A stretch of 64,000 nucleotides of DNA from contig CM029378.1 in assembly GCA_017165825.1 (NCBI GenBank), positions 19,364,682 through 19,428,681 on the forward strand, given 5' to 3'. The notes beneath the pieces were generated by a model. The model was given only the letters and a program-made list of their open reading frames with translations. It searched no databases and had not been told where the DNA came from. Origin of the DNA: Hepsetus odoe (taxonomy: Eukaryota; Chordata; Actinopteri; Characiformes; Hepsetidae). This document shows, piece by piece, positions 1 to 12,378 of the stretch. The translations under genes were made by a program, and so were the position numbers. How positions within the stretch are numbered: the stretch's first letter is position 1; each line of letters starts with the position of its first letter.

Positions 1-268
1 ACCAGTAGTGCCACAAAAATATGAAAGACATTTTTTTCATCAGCATGTTCCTCTCTGCACTGCCCTAAATCCAATTAAACCAGACTAATTATGCTCTCTT
101 TGTCAGTAATTACAGAACACTGACCAACTGAATGTTTCCTTACTAAACACAATACGCACAAGAAAGATTGTAGCATATTCTGTAATTCCAGACCTTCGAA
201 AGCCAGATTTGTGATGATGAATATACCAAATAATTCTACTGATCAGTGCTAGAGAACTAGAGTTACTG

Positions 269-487
269 GGGGGCAGCGGTGGCCTAGTGGTTAGGGAGTT
301 GTCCTGGATTGGAAGATTTTGGGTTTGTTGCCCTGAGTACCGTCCCAGTCACTGCTCACCGGGCGCTTTCCATAGCTGCCCCCTGCTGCACATGTATATG
401 GGTGAAACGCAGAGGTTGAATTTCATTGTGATGTGCTGTGCGTTTCACAATGACGAGGGTAGTCACTTTCACTTTTTTCACTTTCAA
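269..487 (+). mobile_element. tRNA-derived SINE, family 1
   Basis: The head reads GGGCAGCGGTGGCCTAGTGG, a pol III A-box-type start. The B-box region (normally GGTTCGAAYCCC) is degraded or deleted here. The body carries the family landmarks: a GAGTACCGTCCCAGTCACTGCTC block, a GGCGCTTTCCATAGCTGCCC block, a GGTGAAACGCAGAGGTTGAA block and a CACTTTCACTTTTT tail. At least twelve other copies in the window share this order in both orientations, which defines the family. No clear target duplication is visible. Confidence 0.85.
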
Positions 488-971
488 ATAACAAGCAGAC
501 AAACAACCATCCTCTGGGGGCGGAATTGCACAAACTACATACTGTGTGTGTGCGAGACATGTTTTGAAGCCTTGACAGCTCGTGACAGGCCGGGAAAATG
601 AGGAAGCTGTGATATTCACAACCTCACACATGGCCACTCTGTGCATACAGGTGTTTTTTCTTTTGGTTTAATGCAACATAAACAAAGACATCAAGACGCA
701 CCCCGAACCCATGTTCCGTGGATCACACAGAGGGACATTAACGTCTCATTTCATCATCACTACCACCTTGCCTTATTCTCCCCTCGCCAGAGGGATGATG
801 CTTGTAAGATGAGAGAACATCTCGTTTCCTTACAGCCAGCACAGCAAAAGAAGCTTTCCTTAACAGTAATCTGATGAAAAGATAGGGAAAAAAAGTAAAT
901 ATTCCCCCCTCTCTCTCTCTCTCCTTCCTCCAGTGATTTGAAAGGCAGATTTAGCCATGCTAGGAAAGCAT

Positions 972-974
<3 letters not shown>

Positions 975-1011
<37 letters not shown>
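975..1011. repeat. (GT)n microsatellite
   Basis: An uninterrupted GT run of about 37 bases, within intronic DNA. Confidence 0.98.
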
Positions 1012-1012
<1 letters not shown>

Positions 1013-2017
1013 GTGGTGTCTGGGTCCTCCGTGATTGGACTGCGCAGTCCTGAGCCCAGCCAGTCAGTGTGGTTCTGCTGCTTTTAGTGACGGGCAGATT
1101 TTCCTGCAGCACAGTAGAACTGCACAGTGTGGACCAAACAGCACATTGTGATTATATTGCTGCATGCTGTGCCAACATTACACAGTAATGTAATACATTG
1201 TCAATAGATTAGTGGATCCGTGATGCGACTAAAGATTGGCCTGTGTTATTTTTGACTTGGGGGAAATAATTTAGGAGTTCAGTTATTAGCGAAGTGCATG
1301 CATGGACAAAGATTAATTCAAATACTATGCCTTGTTCTTTTGGCCAACCTGCATTTCTTAGGTCATTAACTTGCTGCACAGATTGGCCAGAATAAAACTT
1401 GATCTCAAGTCAGAAATGAGTATTGGTCGTGTACCTGAAGGATGTAAGCCCAGAAGGGATGATTTTCATTTATTATAGAGCATCTTCATTCACAGTGCTT
1501 TGAGGTTCATTAAATCCCTGTGCCTTAAGGTTTTTGTTGTGTGTTTTTGTTGGTTTGTTTAACTGGTAGTGATGGGTTAAAACGAATCAACATATTTTGT
1601 ATTAGGACCAGCATGTTTCATTTTCAATTTTAAACCCTTGCATACAAATGTAACATTTACATGTTTAAGTGTTTTGTTTTTTTGTTTTTTTTGTTATATT
1701 GCAGATATTAGTTGGTGTTAGGTATTTAAAAAGCTTCTGATTCTGAATAGTAATATCAAGTTATTTTATATGGTCTTCAAAATATTATTATAATGCTATC
1801 AATCCAGGTTGCCATATACAGAGGTAGATACTCGGATAAATAATCGCTCATGCTAGCCAGATGGCTGACAGAATAGACAGTCAGTGTTCTCCAAGTGTGT
1901 TTCACTGTTGCTTTTAAACAAATTATCAGTAACTGATACATTATTCAGCCCTAGTGCTCACACACCATGAGCCACAAGAGGGAATAATAATCACTCCAGT
2001 CTCTCGAGCCCATGAAG

Positions 2018-2022
<5 letters not shown>

Positions 2023-2069
<47 letters not shown>
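2023..2069. repeat. (AC)n microsatellite
   Basis: An uninterrupted AC run of about 47 bases, among the longest in the window. It creates spurious His/Thr and Cys/Val open frames on the two strands. Confidence 0.98.
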
Positions 2070-2070
<1 letters not shown>

Positions 2071-3162
2071 CAAAATACAGTTAAAAGCATGTTCAGTCGT
2101 GTATGTTTATTTGTTTTCATTTCCATCTGTGTGAGATGGATGGAGAATTGTCAAATTCAGCAACCCGCATTCCTCTTTTGTGAGCGTCTGTGAGTGCTGA
2201 GGAAAAATAATCCCATAAGACCAGAGGTTGCCAGCACACAGTGTAAACATCAGTGTGCTTCTCATGGTGGGAAGCCAGAATTGCTGAGATTTGGAAGGAC
2301 TGTGCGTCCATGATACTGAAGGCTTATGTGAAAATGTGGAAAAGGACAGATATTAAATGCATAACACTTTTGTCTATTGTGTCCCCATCCTTGAGCTTAA
2401 TTGTTTTTATTTATGTATGAAACATGTCTACACAGCCTTTGGGTATACAATATAAGGGTAATAATCAAAGGCTTATCCTCAACTTTGTCGTGTTTGTGTG
2501 ATCTAGACAGTTAAAAAGGGCCGCGTTCTTATTATTAACCTCTTAAATGGCCAAGACTGGGAAGCCCTTTCCAGGCTCCTGCTCATCACTCCATTTGCAT
2601 TGTTTTCTGTGTAGATAATGAGGGAAAAAAAGGTTTAGGATATCATAATAAGCCTAAGGATAAAATGAGAATATAATAATGAGGCTGAGCTCACTTTTAA
2701 TATGGAATTAACAGTGAAATCTGTGCTCCCTGTAAGCGGATCTGTTACTTGCTATAAGGTCATATTTAATTGCGAAGGTGTGGGTGTAAATGAGCAGATT
2801 CATTCCACTGCTGCTTAATTTAATGAGCAGAACATTCTCTTATTATCAGCCTTTATGTGTTGCTTGTAAGGATATTTTACACAGTGGCCTGATCTTTAGC
2901 AGCCACGCCACACGATTTGAAAAGCAGCCTTGAAGAATGGGCTTTAATAGATAATACTGAGTAAAACGGTTTGAAGGTGACTCTGTGAGCATTTCCAGCA
3001 GCATGATGCTTATTGATGGATTCCACTGCATGTTAACCTTAATTTAGTTTCTTTTTTTTTTTTTTTTTTATTTGTGTGCCATTAGCTACTTCATCCACTG
3101 CAGCTCCTCTTTCTTTCACAATCAGTCATACGACATCCAATAAACACAACAACAAATTGTTG

Positions 3163-3318
3163 AGTAACCAAAGGGCATGTGGGCTGTTAGTTGCATAGCA
3201 ACCAGATTTTACATTTCATACATTTTTCATACATTTTCTGCACATTCTGTTGTGTTTTTGAGATCAGACCCCCCAGAACACCACCGCTCCAACAATCCGT
3301 GTGTGTGTGTGTGTGTGT
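3163..3318. repeat. Local direct repeat, copy 1
   Basis: A segment of about 150 bp beginning AGTAACCAAAGGGCATGT is repeated about 650 bp downstream at 3814-3950. Shared landmarks in order are GTTAGTTGCATAGCAACCA, a TTACATTTCATA block, TTGTGTTTTTGAGATCAGAC and CCCCAGAACA, and both copies end in a GT microsatellite. This copy has an extra CATACATTTTT-type stretch. I cannot tell whether it is a local duplication or two copies of an unnamed dispersed element. Confidence 0.8.
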
Positions 3319-3813
3319 ATCTGAGTGTGTCCTCATTAGCCTTTTAACTCCAGCTTCAAATACTGCAGCCTGGTCGTCTCCACAGATGTCCCCTGGAGGT
3401 AGTCAACAGTACAGAATCCAGGTCTATTACTGTCATGTTAGGAGGTGATTTTTAGCTTGTATAAAAGCAATTTAAAAGCCTTTCCTGAGCCCTGCCCCTA
3501 TAGACTAAAGGCTGACTTACAAACCCTCCTCAAATCATCTTAATGGGTATTTCCCCTATTTTCTTCTCTTAAAAGAAGGGAATTGTGCACAGATTTGTAA
3601 ACATTAGGTGCACAGACTGAAGGTTACTCTTTGGTAGAAATATTTGAGAATTTGTTATTTATTAATACTGCTGAAATCAACTTGATGATCATGTCTTGAC
3701 CTCTGACCCCTGTATTGCTGCAGGCAGACAGGACTGTCTTATTAATATTGCTCTTATGAGCGAAGGAAAGGAAGTGAACGAGAGAAGAAAAGAGCATAGG
3801 AGTTCACGTGTGC

Positions 3814-3950
3814 AAGTAACCGAACGGCATGTGTGCCGTTAGTTGCATAGCAACCACATCTTACATTTCATAGTGCACTGCACATTTCGTTGTGTTTTTG
3901 AGATCAGACTCCCCAGAACATTACCTCTCACTGTGTGTGTGTGTGTGTGT
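3814..3950. repeat. Local direct repeat, copy 2
   Basis: This is the second copy of the 3163-3318 segment in the same orientation. It begins AGTAACCGAACGGCATGTG and ends in (GT)n. It lacks part of the CATACATTTTT stretch of copy 1. The DNA between the copies is not itself repeated. Confidence 0.8.
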
Positions 3951-6900
3951 AGTTGTGCGCATTTTCTGCCCAGTTAATTAAACTGCAATCAAGAAATTTG
4001 GATTTCAGGTGACTGGCAAATTATTTTCTTCTCTTCAATTTTGCATGAAATGCCCTCAGGCAAACTGATTTTTAGATTCATGAGTTCTGTGCATATCTGT
4101 TGCAATGATTTCAGATGAAATGCTTTCTGGCTTCACTGCAGGTGTAATATTTTCCTGTTCTGTTCAACCACTTGATTCTAGTGTTACTGCACCCAGAGCA
4201 GCCATCATACTCTCATAGCGTCTTAAAATAAAAAAAATATTAGTCTATCAGTACAGTTAATGTTAGAAATCTGGTGATTTGCTTTGATGAATAATTTAAT
4301 AAACAGTTTTAAAGAAGGCGTCACTTCTTTTTTTAAATTTTTTTTATTTTATTTATTTTTTTTTAATACACATAAGAAATCCTGCTTAGCCCTTGAAACA
4401 TGGAAGCCAAGTAACGTATGGAATATGTTATCCTTTAAATGGATACAAATGTATCCATGGGAGGGAATGCTACAAAAATAACTTTTTCATACTATTTACT
4501 GCACATTTCCATCAGTGGAAAGTCCAGTGGTGCTTGTGGGTGTCCATAAAATAAACTTCTTACTTTTCATTGATAGTGTTTTCCAGTTAAGACGGTGAAT
4601 GGAATTTTAATACTGGTGCTTGTTGATTTTACTATATTGTATTGGATTTTTTATTTTTATTTAATATAGCCATAATGCAAATCTCTAGGATCCACTGAAG
4701 TCTCCTTCCTGCTGTAAATATTAATGATCATCCAGCCATCCAGCGACTACAGATTGTTTGTAAGAGTGAGAAAAGTGTAATTTAGTAATTATGGCAGTTT
4801 CTTGGCCTACCAGCATTAATATTTGGTGTCCATGCTTTTGTTCATTTTACTCTGCCCAGCTTGCCAAACTTATTCCAAACCCTGTTTATTAATGCAGGAA
4901 TTCTGCCTTCTTCTGATTTGCCTTTTTCGGGCATTTCCACGGTCCTGCTTGCTCCAGTCTGTCCATGAAATGGCAGCACGCTGGACGCTCTCACACCAAG
5001 CCGGTTTGCTCCGGCTCCAGCTCCTTGTCCACAGCCTGTGTCGAGGGTTCAGCGGGCAGTCAGGCAGCCCCCGCTCTCTGGGCGACTGACTGCAGTTATA
5101 TAACGCTTCTGTGGCCCGCCTGAGCTTGGAAATGGTACAAGGCTTAACCCTTATGCATGCGCCAACAAGCCAGAGCTGACCCTCCTAAAGGCATGCATTT
5201 AGAGCTGTTCTTTAAAGGGCACTGCACTCGGACGACAGAGGGAGTTCTTTAATGTACACGCACTCTTGCTGGCTCTGGATTTGCTTCCTGCACGTCTCTA
5301 ATAATAGTCGAAGCCTTTTGTTCCTCTAAAGTTAGTGTATGGGGCTTTATTTTTGGGTCAGTGCTGCAGGCCAAACAGCCTGGTGACTTTCCCACAGGTA
5401 CATGTAGCCTTTACCTCCAGCTGAGCCTAGGGTGCTGAGCAGTCTGTTGGGATATGATCTGCTGCTTCTAGTCCAATGGCTTTATTTGAACATTTAAAAT
5501 CGCTTTTTGGAAATTAAGTTTTCTTTTGGAGACCCTGTACTACTTAACACCCCCAGCGGATTTGCTGGAGTCGTAGTGTCAAATGTGTATGTTGTCAAGG
5601 TCAAGATTAAGAGGTGAGAATGTGGCTGTAACTTGGCTAATCATTGTAGTTCAAACACAATAAAGTTACATTTGCCAGCAGCTCTTTTACTTTTCTCTTT
5701 TGGGAATGAGAGATACCAATTCATTGCCTTTCTTTTTAGCTAATGCCAGCTTTACCTTGTTACTGCCAAACTGGTATTGGGATATTTTTTTCCATATTGT
5801 TGTCATTCCCACATGAAAGGATATTTAAAGAATATTTTAAGTTTCTTGCATGCCTGACAGTCATGTTGAACTTGAAACAAAACTTGCTGACACTTGGGAA
5901 CCTCTGTGCAACTTGCCACTCATGTTGTCTTTTACTGCTGGCTCGTGATCTCCAGCTGTGTTCGTTTTGTGGCATCTTCTCTGAACACTTGTCACCACTG
6001 CTGAGGGAGCGAGAGAGAGCGCGAGTTCCAGGAGAGATGATTATCAGGTTGTGTGTCGGCGTTTGTGTACATTTTTGTTTTATCGCTGTTAGTTGGCACA
6101 GGGCTGCTGTGGAAATTGCTCACGATTTTTATTACGAGTGGCGAGTGAGAAGGGTGGTGATTGTCAGACGCTAGTGATGGGTCAGATAAGCTTCCTCTGC
6201 AGACACCAACTAGAGAACTCAGGATTTTTCCCTTTCACTGCATTATCTGCTAGCCAGGCGACCTCCGCTCCCTCTATCAACGTCCTTGAGCAATCTGAAT
6301 GCAAATGAGGGGCCGTGACTGAGCACATGAGGTTACTCAAGTTCAGTATGGCCTCAGATGATTTATTCACCTGTCTGCTGCCCTCCCTTTATGGCCTCCT
6401 TTTTATTCATACATTTGAATTGAGGCCATTGAGGATGGCCAATATTGCAAAAAAAAGGTATCACATTAGCAATGGCTCAATGCTAGGCATGAGCAATTTG
6501 AGGAGAATGTCTAATAGCAATTTTCTTTTCCCAGCATTTATGTTGCAGTTTAGGTTTTTTTTTTTTTTTTTTTTGTGATGGGCCCTTTTTTGCCTCAGAA
6601 TTGAGGCTTGAGCATTAAATATTAAATGACAGACTGTCAATTATGAAGTTCTGCATTGCTAGATTTGATCATTATTAAACTCACCCAGTCAGAACACAAA
6701 TATCGAAGGACGTACAATATAATAAAAATGGTGGCCCGTGCGATTTGAAAATTACAGTCTTGCAAATTTCATGTGATCGTGTCAGGCAGGACGGGATTCA
6801 ATTATTATTGTTTTTTGTTCCTTTGCCTTTCTGGCATCAAACCCATGACTTTCTCATAGATTTCCACCTCTAATCACAATACTCAGAATACCTTTTCGTA

Positions 6901-7282
6901 TCATACAATATTTTGATAAAGCTTGTGAAGATTAAATAAATGTTCAGGATGCCAATGGCGACGTGTTGATGTCGTAATGGATGGTCAGTTTATCCCAGTG
7001 CTACTCTTGCTTTCTGTAGCTGGTCTACATCCATCAAAAACCATATTGGGACACAATTTATCATGAACCACATCATACCGGAGCCTCTACCATTAAAAAT
7101 ATTCATAGCAGTGTGCCCACTTGATCCATAGTTTTTTAGGATCCTGTGCAACAAACAAATATATCGTAGTATGACAGTTATATGACAGCTTGGACCTTCA
7201 GTTCCACTCGTGGACCTATAGCTGGACCCTGTCCTGCTGGAGGTCAGCGAGGGGAGCAGCTGCCGGACAGCCTGAAGAACTA

Positions 7283-7290
7283 TGACGTCA
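7283..7290. promoter_or_regulatory. Perfect CRE-type palindrome TGACGTCA
   Basis: The sequence TGACGTCA matches the consensus site of CREB/ATF bZIP factors. It lies in a locally GC-richer patch (about 7190-7320) of the intron, with CAGCTG E-box-like sequence nearby. An 8-bp match occurs by chance about once in 65 kb per site, so function is only possible. Confidence 0.25.
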
Positions 7291-7990
7291 GCCAGCTTTG
7301 TGCGTGCAGCGGTGAGAGGGAAATATACTAGATCAGACCAGAGCCTAGAACTGTAGCTTTGTTGAGCATTACATGCCTTCTCATTCATTTTTCAACAGGT
7401 GACTTTCCAGGGCTGGCTGGGTCCCTGGTAGTAGGAACTTGTAGGAACAGACACTAATGACTTAATTATGTGCAACATGGACGGAGAGACAGTTACACAA
7501 CAATCGAACGCAACTTCAGCCGTGCAGCTCAACGAGCATTCACTCTCTCTCTCTTTCTCTCAAGAATTTCAGCTCAACATTATGTAATAATCTTTGCATT
7601 GGAAGATGCCCATTAGGACATGCCCATTGGGAAATGCACACTCTGCACACTCGAGTTATCACAATATTTCTAAAGCATTCTGGCTTTTATTCCTGTAATA
7701 TGTTTTACAGTGAGGCCAGTAATTAATGCGTCATACGTATATATAGCATTCACAAAACCTTAAAAAGCTAAAAATAAATACATGAATTTAAAAATGTTAA
7801 GAAAGTACCAGTGAAGGGAGGTCATAAGAGAGGATGAGAGTGAGACAGAGATGTGCTTGATGTAGACGTTGTGGAGCTCATTGGTAAATGATGGATGAAG
7901 AACATCCTGACCTTGACAGCGAGTGGTTCATAATCTGCACCGCAGCCATTCATTAATTTTGGAAAGGATGGAGGCAATAAACTGCGTTAT

Positions 7991-8232
7991 AGTGAAAGCG
8001 ACTCGTGGTCATTGTGAATAAACAACGCAGCACCCAGTGAAAAACGAAATGCTCCTCTGCGTTTAACCCACCACATGTAAGGGCAGTAGGGGGCAGCCAT
8101 GTCCAGCTCCAGGGTAGCAGTGATGGGGATGGTACCTTCCTCAGTGGTACCTCAGGGTAGCCAGCAGGTCTGGGACTCAAACCCACCACCTTCTGTTTAA
8201 GGGTCCTTAACCACTAGGCTATTAGTGCCCCA
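7991..8232 (-). mobile_element. tRNA-derived SINE, family 1, inverted
   Basis: In reverse complement it starts GGGGCACTAATAGCCTAGTGG and carries a B box of the form GGGTTTGAGTCCC. The family body follows (CTACCCTGAGGTACCACTGAG, then GGTACCATCCCCATCACTGCT) and the GGTTAAACGCAGAGG block. The 3' end is the usual ACTTTCA-like tail, here diverged to GCTTTCACT. It is nearly full length but old. Confidence 0.85.
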
Positions 8233-8790
8233 TAAATTTCATAAATGTGAGCATGTGATTTGGTCTATATTTCTATTTATTGGTCTGTGATCAAACAAGC
8301 CCATTTCAACCTTGCAGTTGGTTGAGCATGCTCCACCCCTGCTGAATCAGACAGAACTGAGGCCATCTGTCTCCCTACTGTACTCCAGTTAATCCCCAGA
8401 GGAGCTGTACACAGACTTGCCTGCAAGAAGCCTCCTCTCTGCTCTTGTCCCTTCTTTACATCTTCTCTCCAGTGTCTTTCCACCTTACCTCCCCATATCC
8501 ACATGCCCGGCGGTGCAGTTTGGTTCTTTCATGATTTGCAAGCTTAGATTTGCCTGAAATTTGCTAATAGTATTGTAGAAATGGATCAGTTTCTTCTGAT
8601 TTAGTGGTACGTATCAATCCATTTACATTAGTGTGCTCAGTGGTCCGTATGATTCTGCCAAAAGAATCAAATCAAAATGTGACATCTTGATATATGAACA
8701 GTCTTGTTCGCTAAGCCTGACAGCTAGGCAGTACATTTGTTACTGACTGGGAACCTGCTCATAACGTGTGTATGATATGATGATAATAAT

Positions 8791-8818
8791 ACACACACAC
8801 ACACACACACACACACAC
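8791..8818. repeat. (AC)n microsatellite
   Basis: An uninterrupted AC run of 28 bases in the intron. Confidence 0.97.
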
Positions 8819-9239
8819 CTTCATTGTCAGGGCAGTGGATACTGAAGCAGGAGAGAGGGTCATCCTGCTACTACCAGTTAGTGACAGAGGTCTGAAGGTT
8901 TGGTTTATAGTTTCATAAATGTGTTTTGTCTTGCCAGTCTTTGTAAATCAAGCTTTTGAATTGGAGATCTATCAGTATTTGTCATGGCAATGGAGCACCC
9001 TCAGTCAAATCTAATATTAGTGTCTATTATTGTGGTCGGTAATGATACTGTGGTTTGGGAACCCCTGATAGTGATCTTTTTTGTTTTGAGATTCTGTTTC
9101 ATGATAATGCGGCATATTGGTTTTCATTATATTTGGTGTTAGAAGGAATCAGATTGAATAACTGAACTGAGTGTTAAGGTGAAAAGGGAGAGAGAAACAG
9201 AGGGGGTCCATCTGACATCTGTCCTGCTCTTCACCTGTT

Positions 9240-9306
9240 TCTCTCTCTCTCTCTCTCTCACTCTCACTCTCACTCTCTCACTCACACACACACACACACA
9301 CACACA
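9240..9306. repeat. Compound (CT)n(CACTCT)n(CA)n microsatellite
   Basis: A CT run passes through CACTCT units into a CA run. This explains the Arg/Glu-rich and Cys/Val-rich open frame on the opposite strand, which is not a gene. Confidence 0.97.
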
Positions 9307-9850
9307 AGGAGGGGGAGGCTCTGAAAGGCTGTCAGAGTGATTAAAAACACAGCAGGCTTGGTGAATCATTTTTTGTTTGAATCCACATTACGCAAGGGCC
9401 GTCTGTTAGCCAGCGTGGTGTAAGCTGCTGCAGCTATAGGGCATTTCAGTGCATGTGCAACAAGAGGAGGAGGAGGAGAAGGTTTCCCTCAATTTGCTAC
9501 CTTACATTTTACACACACTACTTCATCCTCTTCACAGCCATTTAAAAGCCCAGAACATGCAGCTGCAAAATCCAGCACAGGGGGCCATATTACGATGCAT
9601 ATTTTTTTCGTAACTGTGTCTTAATTAAACAATAATTCTTGTTGCTTTTCTGTGGATATTGTCTGTTGTTAAAAAGGCTCTGTGTTTTCTTTACATTTTT
9701 ATTACAGAATATAAATTCAAGTTTCAGTGCATGTCATGTACAACCCAGACTATATAGACCTAAAAAATGAGCAGCTATTTAAAATGATCGATGCCAATGG
9801 TTTCCCGACAGAAACATGGTTGAGCACACCAGGGCGCCTTGTCCAGTTGT

Positions 9851-10273
9851 TTAGTGGTCCAAACTGATGCTCACATACCGTAGGTGCTTTCAGCGATGTA
9901 CAGTGTCACCACAGACACTCTGACAATCTGCATAACGAAGTGTGTGTTCTGACTCCAGGGCATCTGGGAGCCTTGGGCACCAACTACCCTTTTTGCATTT
10001 CACTGGGATGTCCTTCCTTGGACTGCTTTTAGTAGCTGCTAAACACTGCATACTGAGACCAACACAGAGACCATTTGTATTGTGATCACATTTTGACCTT
10101 GATCAGGGTTGCCGAAATCTTTAGGCTTCCCCATTTTTCCTGCTTTTGACTTCAAGGTTTGTACTGTTAACTTGCTGCGTATTTATATGCCAGCTCTTGA
10201 CAGGTGCCATTGAAATGAGATCATCAATGATCTTCACGCCCCCCCCATGGTTTTAATGTTGTGGCAGAATGGT
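9851..10273 (-). pseudogene. Decayed Tc1/mariner-like transposase and terminal repeat
   Basis: On the minus strand this matches, from memory of a common teleost Tc1-like element, the segment from mid-transposase to the 5' terminal repeat. Recognisable blocks on the + strand are CTGATGCTCAC then GCTTTCAGCGATG, TGTGTTCTGACTCC, TCCTTCCTTGGACTGCTTTT, the CCCATTTTTCCTGCTTTT block, TTGACAGGTGCCAT and a terminal GGTTTTAATGTTGTGGCAGA. Many stops and indels break the frame, so it is a long-dead copy. The other half of the element is absent here. Confidence 0.7.
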
Positions 10274-10734
10274 GGACGTACTTTATCTCAGAACTTTAGG
10301 TAATAGATGCTCTCAAAAGCGTGCACAAGCACACACACGTGCACACACACACACCGGGCACTGACTTTTTTTGTTACAGAAAGAAATGCTTATGCCAGCA
10401 CTTTAGTGTACATATTCACCTGCTACTGTGTTAGTGACGCATGAAATGACACACTGGGTTTATTTAAGGCCATGCACTGCTCACTTGTACCCAGCTGTGT
10501 GAGACTGTCCAGCAGGCTTCTCCCTGATCATTTAAATCATTCATGCTCTGCGCTGTTGATGACGGCTTAAGAAAAGCAAAAGGAATGGCTTATTTTGCTT
10601 TCAGAAGTCCCCCCCCCAGTCTAGAAGACTAAAATATAACTTTGCTGTTCAGAATTTCATTTAATCATTAATGTGTGTCCTTCATTAAGATCAGACTCTT
10701 CTTTTTCTGTCTGATCCCTGTAGCCTTACTTAGA

Positions 10735-11030
10735 ATTCACGCCTCATTTCTCTGTCCTTTTCTCTTCTTCTCTCACAAACTCGTATTAATCCAGCTCTAA
10801 ACAAGTGTGTCAGCTCTGCTGCACACTGTGATGAACTCGCACACCCCATTCTCTCTCTTCTTTCTCTTCTCTCTCACTCACCCTTCACTCTCTGTCTCTC
10901 TCCTATTCTCTTAATTACTTAATCACTCTGTCTCTATCTCTTTCATCTCTCTTACCTCTGACTCTAGCCCTCACTCTCTTGCACGCTCTTGTCTCGGTCT
11001 TTCTCTCTTGTTCACTCTCCCTCTTTTGAG
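10735..11030. repeat. Pyrimidine-rich (CT/TCTC) tract
   Basis: About 300 bases dominated by C and T on the + strand, with irregular TCTC, TTCT and CTCACT units. It lies 300 bp upstream of the exon at 11341. It is low-complexity DNA with no ORF of interest. The real acceptor tract is the shorter one at about 11310-11340. Confidence 0.8.
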
Positions 11031-11340
11031 TCTTTGTGATTTTGTGGGGGATTCCCCAAAGACCCACCACAACTATCATGCAGCTCTGTGAGGCAAAGCA
11101 AGTTCATGCCAGCTTTGTAAACTTGGCTCAGACACCGTGACTTAAACAAACCCCCTCCAACAACCCCACCCCCCAAGCACTAAAAATAAACCTGGTGGGA
11201 AAAAGGAAAACTTCTTTAAGAGTGTGGGTGGAAGAGATCATTGCAAGAAGTTCTTTAAGCAGCAGAGCCCTTGCCAGAGCCTGTGGTGTGGTCTGCTGCA
11301 TTGCTGTGCTAATAAGCCTTTGTCCTCTGCTCTGTTGTAG

Positions 11341-11505
11341 GTGTATGTGGAGTTTGATGATCTGGAATGGGAGAAGCGCGAGTGGGTGAAGGTGTATGAG
11401 GACTTCCTGATCTTCGTGTTAGAGCAGCAGCTAGTCTGGGCCAAGAGGAAGGAGGGCTCGCAGCTGCAGGTGACCCGCGCCAAGCAGATCCAGTGGCCCG
11501 CTCTG
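11341..11505 (+). CDS. jmjd1c: jmjd1c (KDM3C) N-terminal coding exon, likely exon 2
   Basis: This internal exon has 55 codons, phase 0 at both ends. The peptide begins VYVEFDDLEWEKREWVKVYE and ends KQIQWPAL, which I recognise from the N-terminal region of JMJD1C. The KDM3B counterpart differs strongly, which is why I chose JMJD1C. The protein is a very large nuclear Jumonji-family member, also known as a thyroid-hormone-receptor interactor. Its zinc finger and Fe(II)/2-oxoglutarate JmjC domain are at the far C terminus, so no catalytic residue is encoded here. The acceptor is TGTTGTAG and the donor GTGAGT follows the CTG Leu codon. The middle of the exon (around QQLVWAKRKEGSQLQVT) appears to diverge from the mammalian form as I recall it. 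I cannot tell which teleost paralogue (a or b) this is. Confidence 0.95.
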
Positions 11506-12355
11506 GTGAGTTCCCCGCTTTATCATATTTGTCCTCTTATGCTCACTTAAGCTAGATTTCTTACATTAATCATTTGAGCAGACACAGCAGAATGAATCAG
11601 ACATCAAACTATTTAGCATGTTTTAGTAATTTGAGCATTTGTGAAAGTCAAATGTTATTCAAAGAGCAACATGAAAATCTTAACAGAAGATTAAAAAAAA
11701 AATTTGTCTTCTTAGTCCCTTACTTACTGTGTTCTGAATTTGCCTCTTTTCCCCATATGAAATATCTTGTTAAACATAAGGGCTGTTATTGGGAAAGCAA
11801 ACATTAGTCAGTCATGTTAAACAGGCCTTAGCAATAGTGGTATATGATAACTGTTTAAATATTTCTGCTGTGTCCTCTTGCGTTTCCTGATTACTACAGG
11901 GCCTGTTTGTGCATGATTGTGGAGCAGTTTCAGCTTGGATTGGTTGAAAAAAGTGGCTTTTGTTACCTTTAAGTATTGCTGGGTTGTGGACATGACCAGC
12001 GGTTGCTTTAGCCTTACACAATAATTGATCCAAGGTGCAGCTTCCAACCTGCTCTCTGGCTGATTTAACACGGGTGTGTCGGAGCTCAGGAACCACTGTA
12101 ATTTCTTTTGCTTTTGCTCATTAAAGTCAGTCATGTGTTGATTACCTGGAGCAGGTGTTTTAAGTTGTATTGTTAAATAAATTATTAAAATATTAGACTA
12201 AATATTCCCAATGAAAAGTAATGTTTTAGTTGGGCTGCACTCGACTGTACTGTTACTGTGTCCAAAAATACAATATACAATAAAATATACTGATTTATGC
12301 AAGACATATAAAATATACTGTCTTATGTAAGACATTTTATACAAATGAGGGAATA

Positions 12356-12378
12356 CCCCCCCCCCCCCCCACCCCCCA
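12356..12378. repeat. C-rich homopolymer run
   Basis: A run of C broken by a single A. It could form a G4 or i-motif-like structure on one strand and is a likely sequencing or assembly trouble spot. Confidence 0.95.

Larger units (their letters stand above)
1..11340 (+). other. jmjd1c: jmjd1c intron upstream of the first visible exon (3' part)
   Basis: This stretch ends at the acceptor (pyrimidine-rich tract then TTGTAG) directly before the exon at 11341. The protein family starts about 55 residues further upstream, so this is most likely intron 1. I found no segment in it that encodes the expected JMJD1C N terminus, so the ATG exon probably lies outside the window. It holds two SINE copies, a locally duplicated segment near 3.2 and 3.8 kb, several CA/GT/CT microsatellites, a decayed Tc1-like transposon at 9.85-10.27 kb and a long pyrimidine-rich tract at 10.7-11.0 kb. 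The rest (for example 500-960, 1020-2020, 4000-7900 and 8240-8780) is AT-rich unique-looking DNA in which I see no gene. Confidence 0.8.

Noticed and set aside
4823..5089. GC-rich end of an 88-codon plus-strand frame as a possible jmjd1c first exon
   Set aside because: The peptide does not resemble the JMJD1C N terminus, and there is no suitable donor in phase with the exon at 11341.
5743..6174. 143-codon plus-strand frame
   Set aside because: Its Cys/Leu/Phe-rich composition has no motif, no splice or start context and no raised GC3. It looks like a chance frame in T-rich intron.
6990..7388. 132-codon minus-strand frame
   Set aside because: There is no motif or protein-like pattern that I recognise. 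A perfect CRE octamer in the same patch makes regulatory DNA as likely as coding.
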